Shown in pieces: positions 1 through 6,284 of a stretch of DNA of 10,823 nucleotides. Under the pieces are notes generated by a model. The model was given only the letters and a program-made list of their open reading frames with translations. It had not been told where the DNA came from and ran no database searches. Positions within the stretch are counted from its first letter, which is position 1. Each line of letters opens with the position of its first letter. The position numbers were made by a program, and so were the translations under genes. The stretch comes from Chlamydiota bacterium (lineage in GTDB: Bacteria; Chlamydiota; Chlamydiia; Chlamydiales; Waddliaceae): positions 1-10,823 of the forward strand of contig JAAKFP010000038.1 of the NCBI GenBank assembly GCA_011065005.1. The letters run 5' to 3'.

Positions 1-101
1 ACGGTTGTATAACTAGTAAACTCGGGCTAGGTTAAAACTCGTGCTTATTAATCGGTGGTGTAGTAAAACAGCATCAAATTCAAGAACCCAGGAGGAAAAA
101 C
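1..101 (+). promoter_or_regulatory. Leader of the first operon, with possible -10 box and strong Shine-Dalgarno
   Basis: No reading frame of useful length enters from the left edge; all three forward frames hit stops within about 35 bases. A TATAAC hexamer at 8-13 matches five of six bases of the sigma70 -10 consensus, but its -35 box would lie outside the window, so the promoter is only a suggestion. The AGGAGG at 90-95, six bases before the ATG at 102, is a near-ideal ribosome binding site and fixes the start of the first gene. Confidence 0.3.
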
Positions 102-638
102 ATGTCAGCTTCTAGCTCAGCAACAACCCCTACACCAGCATTAAGTGTGAATGGCCGACCATTGCCACTTAGTCAACTATCAGTACAGGGTCTATCCACT
201 TGCTATGCAGACTCGTTTGTGAGGACGGATTTTTTTCATCAAAAAAGCGAGAGAAGGATAAAGTTTACAAAATTTACTGGATCGCTTGATGCTATTGAAG
301 CCGTCTCTTTAGACTCGATAGTTGTTAAAAAATTAGCGACTATTGCCGCGAGAAGGGTTAGCCTGTATGCAACGAATAAGATTAAATTGGGCATGGAGGA
401 AGATACAAACCCAGATAAAGAGGGTCCTGTGTACATTTTTGCGCCACAACAGTTAACTATTGTGACAAATGTACTTTCGGTAGGAAACTTTAAGCCGATG
501 GTAAACTCAGATAACGTGACCATTTCCTGTAAAACCCTACGTATCAGAGAAAAATCCGATGAAGGTGTGCCGGAGAGCGTCGTTGAAATGTTTCAATCTT
601 GGATCATTAATGAAAATGCAGAAACGATTTATTGCTAA
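102..638 (+). CDS. Hypothetical 178-aa protein, first gene of a probable effector operon
   Basis: I do not recognise a family. AGGAGG lies six bases before this ATG and the frame ends in TAA at 636-638. The first 16 residues (MSASSSATTPTPALSV) are rich in Ser, Thr, Ala and Pro with no charge and no hydrophobic core. That is compatible with an unstructured type III-type secretion signal but not with a Sec signal. The body (about residues 60-145) alternates hydrophobic residues, as in RRVSLYATNKIKLG, IFAPQQLTIVTNVLSV and NVTISCKTLRI, suggesting a chain of beta-strands, perhaps a small solenoid or sandwich. There is no membrane segment and no obvious catalytic motif. The large ankyrin-patatin gene starts 45 bases downstream with its own ribosome binding site and no terminator between, so co-transcription is likely. 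It could be a partner, immunity-like or co-secreted protein; it does not look like an acidic helical type III chaperone. Confidence 0.75.
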   Translation: MSASSSATTPTPALSVNGRPLPLSQLSVQGLSTCYADSFVRTDFFHQKSERRIKFTKFTGSLDAIEAVSLDSIVVKKLATIAARRVSLYATNKIKLGMEEDTNPDKEGPVYIFAPQQLTIVTNVLSVGNFKPMVNSDNVTISCKTLRIREKSDEGVPESVVEMFQSWIINENAETIYC

Positions 639-683
639 ACGGTTGGTTTTTCCCAGCTCCTAAAAGAATCAAAGGAGAAAAAT

Positions 684-3600
684 ATGGAAGCATCAGCTGC
701 TGCAGCAGCAACTAGAGTAGAACCTGACCATGCACCCATCCCTGAAAGACAGATGAGTGTCATTCTAAGTGGGGGACGTGAAACAATTAACCCCTATCAA
801 GAAGACTGGGAGCTCATTGAAAGATTGTCGAGAGTTTTTAGCTACGCTGTTAACAGAGACAGTCAAAGTTTTTCGGACGCTTGCGAGCAAGCCTTTCAAG
901 CGGCTTTAATGGCTTGTAGAAACAGGCAATGGACGGTGCTTTCTCCTGAAGATGTGCAAGATGATCTTACAAGACTTGCCGTTTATGTGATGGATTCCAT
1001 AGCTAATTATGCTATTGCTCAAAATGAGGAATGGGCTCCTCTTCTTATTGAGCATCGCCTTGATATCCTCTCGATCGATTCAGAGGGAAATACTCCCCTC
1101 CATACCGCTGCGAGAACAGGAGCTGCTCACCTTATTGCCCCCCTATTCGCACTTATTAATCCCTATCAAGAAAACCATGCACAACAGACCTCTTTGGAAC
1201 TCGCCATTCAATTTGGACACCCAGAGGTTGTTTTGGAACTGATCAGGAAAAGCGTCAATATTCAACGTCCAATCTTTGTAGGAGAGGGTCAAATGATCCG
1301 GCTAAACAGCATTGGATTTGCAGTGATGCGAGGAGAAATTGGGTGCATTGAAAAGTTAGTTGTAGATGGGCAATGTTCTTTAATCGATAGTTACAGAGGC
1401 GTCGGTAACCTCCTCCACGTCGCGATCCATTTTAATCAATATGCCGCACTAAGCTACCTTCTAGAGACTCATAAGGATAAAACACAAGAGCTCATAAACC
1501 AACGAAATGAAGAGGGCCTTAACCCGCTCAGTTTTGCAGCCGCTTTAGGGGAACTCAAGCCTATCGAACTCCTTGTTCAAGCAGGAGCGTCCTTGGAATT
1601 CATGGACCTTCATGAAAGACGACCGATCCATCACGCAACGCTTGGGCTCCATTATGATGCCATTCAACTTCTTGCTGCTCAAGGTGCTAAAATAGACCCT
1701 GCGGACGAGCGTGGTAAGCGTCCCATTGATCTGATCGGAAAAAAAGCCGGCCGCTCTGCGAAGTCTTGTCGAGTTTTGCTCATGGACTTACAGAAAAATA
1801 AGGCCGCGAGAAAACGATTTCCGTCCTTGCAGTTTCATTATCCTAAAAATCTCGTTTTTCGTGGAGGAGGACCCAAGGGAGTTGCCTTTGTGGGAGCTCT
1901 ACTTCACTTACATGAACAAAACCACATTGCAGAAGTGAAAAGAGTTGCTGGAACATCAGCAGGAGCGATTACAGCGGCTTTTGTTGCTATTGATTACCCA
2001 ATAGGGCAACTGCAGAACCTTTTAATGACAACGGACTTCATGAGCTTTCTAGACCACCCGCTGTCTGGTAAGAAAATATCACAAGCATTACAAGATCGGT
2101 CCATATCTCAAGTAGTAGAAACGCTCCAAAGTATCATTCATACATGTTCTAATATCTATCGAAAGCCCTTAGGCTTCATCACAACCCAAATTAAAAGATT
2201 GTATCAATGCACAGGGCTATGTGATGGAGAAGAGTTTAGAAAATGGATGGAAAGGGAAATTAAATTCGTCACAGGGAAAGACTACCTCACTTTTGGAGAG
2301 CTAGCAGAACTTGTCGAAGGTCAAGGAGGCAGTTCTCGGTTTAAACACCTTCATGTGTATGGAACACGTGTAGGAAGAAATCCAGAAATCGTTCATATGA
2401 GCTCTCAAGATCCTGCTTTCAAGGATATGATCATCTCCGATGCAGTGAGGATCTCCATGTCTATTCCTGGAGTCTTTAAGCCCCATACCATGCACATCTT
2501 ACAAAAAGTGGAAGGGAGAAGGGACCGGATCCCTTACCCAGAATTTGGATCCTTCTTAGATGGGGGGATGCTCTACAACTTTCCCGTAGAAACTTTTGAT
2601 CAAAAACAATACCTCACACAAGAAGACCTTGGAAAAGAAGGGAAATGCCCAAAATTCAATAAAGAAACAATAGGTTTTAACCTCTTTTCCTCCTCGTCCG
2701 AATCTCCAACAATAGACAATATTGAAAGCATAGGAGATCTCCTAAAAGGGATCTTTCAAGTCTATCTTGGGGCTGAGGAATCGATTCGCGCACTGAACTC
2801 CTACAATCAATCCCGCGTCGTCGAAATTGATATAAAAGAGGTCGGAACGCTCGACTTTAATATGTCTGATGACACGAAAAGAATGCTCATTGATTCTGGA
2901 AGGCAAGCAATAGAAGGATTCATTAGAGAGCGCACCCCTCATTCACCACCCCGGCCTCAAGAAAGGACCCCAGAAGAAAGGCTCCAGCAAGAGATTCAAA
3001 GAAGAAAAAGCGAACTGCAAGCAAAACGGTCAAGAAACCCCGATTCCTACCCCTCACATTACGATCATTTACTAGAAAAAGGATATTTGCATCTTTATGA
3101 TCATCTCCTGCAGATGAAAGAGATGTCGACCCGCCAAGAAAGAGAAAGAAGGATACACGAACTCTCTTTTTCTGAGATTTCTCATATCATTTTAGAAACG
3201 AGAAAAGTGCTCATCGATGCAGTTACCATCCCACCAGATAAACCCTCCCTTTTCCTCCTAGGATCCTCAGGATCGGGAAAATCGACCACTTTTTGTTTTC
3301 TTAGAGGTGATGAGATAAAAATAAACACCGATGGGAGCTACTCATCGACACATCCTCAAGGGGATCTGATTGGGCACGGTGCAAGTTCTTGCACCTTCCT
3401 TCCCACCACTCAAGAAAACAGGGACTTGACTATCATCGACTATCCAGGATTTGACGACTCGAATGGTCCGTTGGTCACCTTAGGGATGGAGTGCGCCCTA
3501 AAATCTCTTATTCACACACACCAGCCCAAAGTATTAGTTATTAATGCAATCACGGATACCGAAGGAAGGTATGCGTCTCAAGCGAAACTAGGAAACCTTT

Positions 3601-5936
3601 TAAGCCGCTTACTGGGCCTGGACACTAGAGAGCATTATTGCGTGCTGGGGATGACCAAATACTCCAGAGACCGTGAATATCAAAACATCAAAACAATAGA
3701 AGCGCGCCAAAGAGAAGATCTCAGCAGTCCATATAAGCAACACATAGTCTTTCTTGAAACACAAATTGAGACACTTAAAAAACTCGACATGCCAAAGCTC
3801 CAATCACAGATAGAGGCCCTTGAAAAGGAACTTGCTGAGGTAATGAGCAGGAGGGAACCCCCATTAATAGACCTTCCCGATACAGAGGAAAAAAGAGAGT
3901 GTCGGAGCGCATTAGAAGACCGGGAAAACGAGATCCTGAAACAGATCGGGCTAACTAGCAAAATTTCCCTTGCTGAGCTTGAAGATCCGCACAAAAGGGA
4001 TCAGATTTTACGTGATATCGCACAGATGAAGAGAGTTGCCTATCCCACACTTCAGCAAATCATAGACCCAGGTCATGAAAGGCTCTTGATAGACCGTTTT
4101 CAACAAAGTCTAATCCCCGTGATAGAGGATCAGAGTTTTGAGGAAATAGATCTCAGTGATTTAGAACGAAAAACACTAGAATCCAGTTTAATCAAAACCC
4201 TTCTCTCTTCGTCTCATCCTGAGATAGGGGAATGCTTACACCTCCCAGAAATAGACCCTAAAATTGCCCAAGCCTTTAGTAAACAAGTTGTGGGAGGGTG
4301 TATCGGGAAATTAGTCGATCGAGTGATTAAAGGGATCGATCTTGCCTTTGTTGAAAAAATCCTTGAGGAGCTTGGTTCAAAGGCGAGTCCCGAAAAAAGT
4401 GAAGCCCTAAAAACGAAACAATCACAACTTAAAGATTATATCTTAGGGTTAAAAGGGATCACATTCGACACACCAAAGCAGTCCGAAGAAAAATGGGAAG
4501 AACTTCGCAAACAAACATTAGACCTTGAACAAGAGATAGAAAAAAAGCATAAGATGAGCGATTTGGAAACGATTGGTTCGTATCTTTTATTTGGTATTCC
4601 CATATGGCTTAGTAATAGAGCAAAACGTGCAGAACAAACATTTGCAGTTAGAAACAACCTGGATGAGTATTGTGAGAATTACTGTGAAACTCTAGATAGC
4701 GTCTATGCATCTTTAACCAAACTAAAAGGATTGGAAAAAGTCATTGAGAAAAAAGAAGAGATCGATCGGGCTCTCCAATCTTTTTCTCCATCTTTTGCCT
4801 CTCTTGAAAGTTTAGATCAATCAATCGAAGGAGCAATCGACCAAGTGAGGAGGCAGTACGGACCTGAAGAGTGGGAAAGACGGGTTGACCTCTTAAGAGA
4901 TAGAATTTCACAAAGTTGTATTAAGCGGGGCCACCACTTTCCCCTGCCTTACGTAAGAATAAGAGGAACAAAAACTTTTGAAAAAGCTATTGAAGAAGCA
5001 AGCGCAGCAGCAGGAGCAGAAGCAGTAATAGCAGCAGCAGAAGCAGTAGAAGCAAGAGCAGCAGTAAGAGCAGCAGCAAGAGCAGCGGCAGCAGTAAGAG
5101 CAGCAGAGGATTTAGCAGCAATAGAAGCAGAATTAGTGGTAAGAGCAGTAGCAGTAGCAGTAGCAGGACCAGTAGCAGCAAGAGCAGCAGCAAGAGCAGG
5201 AGCAGGAGTAGCAGCAGCAAGAGCAGGAGCAGCAGCAAGAGCAGGAGTAGCAGCAAGAGCAGCAGCAAGAGCAGGAGCAGCAGCAAGAGCAGCAGAGGAT
5301 GCAGCAATAGAAGCAGCAGCAATAGAAGCAGAAGTAGCAGCAATAGCAGTAGCAGGACCAGTAGCAGCAATAGCAATAGCAAGAGCAGCAGCAGCAAGAA
5401 CAGCAGCAGATGCAGAAGCGCAAGCAGTTGGATCAGGAGCATTAGGATTCAACCCATTGGATGACATCATTCTTACCCTTTTCCTTGGACAAGATCCTTA
5501 CCTTGAAATTATCAAAATCTCAGGCAACTGTTTCAAAACAGAACTCTTATGCCAGGTGAGTGGGGTCTTGAAAAGAAACGCCTTGTTATTTCAATACGCA
5601 GGGATGGTGATGGTCTTAAAACAATATACGGAGCAAGAAGAGCGGTTTTTGCAAGTGATTGATAGACATGAAAAGGAGTTAGAAGGAATTAGTCGAATAG
5701 AAATCCTTAGTGGAGGAATAAAAACAGTGAAACAGGGATCACAAGAGCCCACGTCATCCTCTTTAGAAGAGGAGTTAGCTTGGTTTGAAAAAGAGGTAGA
5801 ATTAACAATAACAATGCCTCTTGCTCAAATGCTTATTAGAGATGCAATAAAACCTCTCATTATGCTGGGAAATAATTGCTTTTTGAAAAGAGGACTAAGA
5901 AATATGTCGGCCAACCTATATCTCACTTTCCGCTAG
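684..5936 (+). CDS. Giant multidomain effector-like protein: ankyrin repeats, patatin phospholipase, P-loop GTPase-like domain, coiled coils, Ala-rich tract
   Basis: AAAGGAG at 671-677 supports the ATG at 684; the frame gives 1750 aa. Seen in order: an Ala-rich start (residues 2-10); about six or seven degenerate ankyrin repeats at residues 130-350 (for example EGNTPLHTAARTG at 134-146 and ERRPIHHATLGLHYDAIQLL near 311-330); and a patatin-like domain at about 388-750 with oxyanion loop GGGPKG (394-399), nucleophile elbow GTSAG (Ser425) and DGG (Asp626). Next come a Walker A motif GSSGSGKST (860-868) with a G3-like DYPGFDD (919-925), coiled-coil-prone charged helices (about 1006-1090, 1230-1290, 1330-1410), an Ala/Arg/Val/Gly tract (1434-1586) and a 160-residue C-terminal domain. 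Patatins of this class hydrolyse acyl chains from glycerophospholipids, and the catalytic dyad is intact, so lipase activity is expected. There is no Sec signal. A host-directed, probably type III secreted, membrane-lipid effector is my inference. The G4 motif is not canonical (TKYSRD at 991-996), so nucleotide specificity is uncertain. Confidence 0.9.
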   Translation: MEASAAAAATRVEPDHAPIPERQMSVILSGGRETINPYQEDWELIERLSRVFSYAVNRDSQSFSDACEQAFQAALMACRNRQWTVLSPEDVQDDLTRLAVYVMDSIANYAIAQNEEWAPLLIEHRLDILSIDSEGNTPLHTAARTGAAHLIAPLFALINPYQENHAQQTSLELAIQFGHPEVVLELIRKSVNIQRPIFVGEGQMIRLNSIGFAVMRGEIGCIEKLVVDGQCSLIDSYRGVGNLLHVAIHFNQYAALSYLLETHKDKTQELINQRNEEGLNPLSFAAALGELKPIELLVQAGASLEFMDLHERRPIHHATLGLHYDAIQLLAAQGAKIDPADERGKRPIDLIGKKAGRSAKSCRVLLMDLQKNKAARKRFPSLQFHYPKNLVFRGGGPKGVAFVGALLHLHEQNHIAEVKRVAGTSAGAITAAFVAIDYPIGQLQNLLMTTDFMSFLDHPLSGKKISQALQDRSISQVVETLQSIIHTCSNIYRKPLGFITTQIKRLYQCTGLCDGEEFRKWMEREIKFVTGKDYLTFGELAELVEGQGGSSRFKHLHVYGTRVGRNPEIVHMSSQDPAFKDMIISDAVRISMSIPGVFKPHTMHILQKVEGRRDRIPYPEFGSFLDGGMLYNFPVETFDQKQYLTQEDLGKEGKCPKFNKETIGFNLFSSSSESPTIDNIESIGDLLKGIFQVYLGAEESIRALNSYNQSRVVEIDIKEVGTLDFNMSDDTKRMLIDSGRQAIEGFIRERTPHSPPRPQERTPEERLQQEIQRRKSELQAKRSRNPDSYPSHYDHLLEKGYLHLYDHLLQMKEMSTRQERERRIHELSFSEISHIILETRKVLIDAVTIPPDKPSLFLLGSSGSGKSTTFCFLRGDEIKINTDGSYSSTHPQGDLIGHGASSCTFLPTTQENRDLTIIDYPGFDDSNGPLVTLGMECALKSLIHTHQPKVLVINAITDTEGRYASQAKLGNLLSRLLGLDTREHYCVLGMTKYSRDREYQNIKTIEARQREDLSSPYKQHIVFLETQIETLKKLDMPKLQSQIEALEKELAEVMSRREPPLIDLPDTEEKRECRSALEDRENEILKQIGLTSKISLAELEDPHKRDQILRDIAQMKRVAYPTLQQIIDPGHERLLIDRFQQSLIPVIEDQSFEEIDLSDLERKTLESSLIKTLLSSSHPEIGECLHLPEIDPKIAQAFSKQVVGGCIGKLVDRVIKGIDLAFVEKILEELGSKASPEKSEALKTKQSQLKDYILGLKGITFDTPKQSEEKWEELRKQTLDLEQEIEKKHKMSDLETIGSYLLFGIPIWLSNRAKRAEQTFAVRNNLDEYCENYCETLDSVYASLTKLKGLEKVIEKKEEIDRALQSFSPSFASLESLDQSIEGAIDQVRRQYGPEEWERRVDLLRDRISQSCIKRGHHFPLPYVRIRGTKTFEKAIEEASAAAGAEAVIAAAEAVEARAAVRAAARAAAAVRAAEDLAAIEAELVVRAVAVAVAGPVAARAAARAGAGVAAARAGAAARAGVAARAAARAGAAARAAEDAAIEAAAIEAEVAAIAVAGPVAAIAIARAAAARTAADAEAQAVGSGALGFNPLDDIILTLFLGQDPYLEIIKISGNCFKTELLCQVSGVLKRNALLFQYAGMVMVLKQYTEQEERFLQVIDRHEKELEGISRIEILSGGIKTVKQGSQEPTSSSLEEELAWFEKEVELTITMPLAQMLIRDAIKPLIMLGNNCFLKRGLRNMSANLYLTFR
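4983..5441 (+). repeat. Degenerate GCA-triplet tract encoding Ala-rich low complexity
   Basis: About 460 bases in which nearly every codon of the host gene ends in A (GCA, AGA, GTA, GGA, ATA, GAA), unlike the mixed codon use on both sides. It encodes residues 1434-1586, mostly Ala with Arg, Val, Gly, Glu and Ile. A hexapeptide-like RAGAAA unit (18 bases) recurs around 5195-5290. The pattern looks like a trinucleotide repeat that expanded by slippage and then diverged; changes in triplet number keep the frame. The reverse strand reads as poly-Leu or poly-Ala and accounts for several spurious open frames there. Confidence 0.9.
5103..5441 (+). repeat. 189-bp (63-codon) direct duplication inside the Ala tract
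   Basis: Two landmarks each occur twice with the same offset. GCAGAGGAT is at 5103-5111 and 5292-5300, and GCAGGACCAGTAGCAGCA is at 5163-5180 and 5352-5369; both pairs are 189 bases apart, exactly 63 codons. In protein terms AED...AVAGPVAA appears twice. The sequence between the landmarks has diverged by triplet gain, loss and substitution. This points to one segmental duplication superimposed on smaller triplet slippage. Confidence 0.7.
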
Positions 5937-5991
5937 TTCAAGACATCGGATCAACTCATTTTTTGTAACCGTTCACGCCCCCCCTATTTTA

Positions 5992-6132
5992 GAACGCGAA
6001 GACCGCGAAGAACGCGAAGATCTTTAGAATATAGGCGAATTTGAGGTAATATTTTGAGAATTCGATCAATTTTTGAGTTGTTTTTCTTAAAAACCTTCGC
6101 GTATTCTTCGCTTCCTTCGCGATCTTCGCGGT
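5992..6132. repeat. Intergenic inverted repeat made of iterated CGCGAAG-type 9-mers
   Basis: The left arm has three tandem 9-base units of form CGCGAAGAN (5995-6003, 6004-6012, 6013-6021). The right arm (about 6093-6132) carries the same units in reverse complement (CTTCGCG forms), less regularly spaced. Aligning 5992-6019 with the reverse complement of 6105-6132 gives 23 matches in 28. The arms flank about 85 AT-rich bases. It lies between convergent-free, same-strand genes after the stop at 5936, so it could fold in the transcript and act as a 3' stabiliser or terminator, or be a dispersed MITE-like element. No transposase or target-site duplication was seen. Confidence 0.7.
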
Positions 6133-6149
6133 TATTAAGCAAGGGCCTG

Positions 6150-6187
6150 AACGCTTACCATTTTTTCAAACTTGAAAAATAAGCGTT
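6150..6187. promoter_or_regulatory. Imperfect palindrome overlapping the -35 region, candidate operator or weak terminator
   Basis: AACGCTT (6150-6156) and AAGCGTT (6181-6187) are perfect reverse complements. Inside them ATTTTTTCAA (6160-6169) faces TTGAAAAAT (6172-6180), with a three-base bulge on the left side and two bases at the centre. The right half contains the proposed -35 box. No U-run follows, which argues against a classic intrinsic terminator and favours a protein-binding operator. Confidence 0.4.
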
Positions 6188-6199
6188 AATTACTATACT
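6172..6199 (+). promoter_or_regulatory. Candidate sigma70-type promoter of the RHS gene
   Basis: A -35 box TTGAAA (6172-6177) and a -10 box TATACT (6194-6199) each match consensus at five of six bases and are 16 bases apart. A start site near 6206 would give a leader of about 80 bases before the ATG at 6285. This makes the RHS gene an independent transcription unit. Confidence 0.5.
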
Positions 6200-6227
6200 T
6201 ATATGCTCTTGTCAATCAACCTTTCTA

Positions 6228-6262
6228 AGCTCGGCTTTGCAAAAATTTTGCAAAGTCGAGCT
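6228..6262 (+). promoter_or_regulatory. Long near-perfect stem-loop in the RHS gene leader
   Basis: AGCTCGGCTTTGCAAAA (6228-6244) pairs with TTTTGCAAAGTCGAGCT (6246-6262) over 17 positions with a single G-T(U) wobble and one base between the arms; in RNA the innermost A-U pairs would open into a small loop. It ends 22 bases before the start codon and just upstream of a weak Shine-Dalgarno. No U-run follows, so it is unlikely to be an intrinsic terminator. It may be an operator, an mRNA 5' protecting hairpin, or a copy of a dispersed palindrome. Confidence 0.65.
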
Positions 6263-6284
6263 AAGTCTAATCCAGGAAAATCTC

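Noticed and set aside
102..638. Type III secretion chaperone for the large protein
   Set aside because: Those chaperones are usually small, acidic and alpha/beta-helical; this protein has a low-complexity Ser/Thr/Pro start and many Lys/Arg residues in beta-like segments.
1009..1242. Forward 77-codon frame within the ankyrin region
   Set aside because: It lies out of phase inside the 1750-aa gene, with no ribosome binding site and no recognisable protein character.
4949..5470. Long reverse-strand open frames (Ala/Thr/Ser-rich, poly-Leu and Cys-rich readings) over the triplet tract
   Set aside because: They exist only because a GCA-type triplet tract lacks stops in most phases. They have no ribosome binding site and lie inside a well-supported forward gene.
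5937..5991. Intrinsic terminator directly after the large gene
   Set aside because: A T-run is present at about 5959-5964, but I find no GC-rich stem just before it.
5992..6132. CRISPR array
   Set aside because: The repeated units are 9 bases, adjacent, and in opposite orientation on the two sides; there are no unique spacers of regular length and no cas genes.
6228..6262. Intrinsic terminator of the upstream gene
   Set aside because: The stem is not followed by a U-run and lies downstream of the best promoter candidate, within the leader of the next gene.
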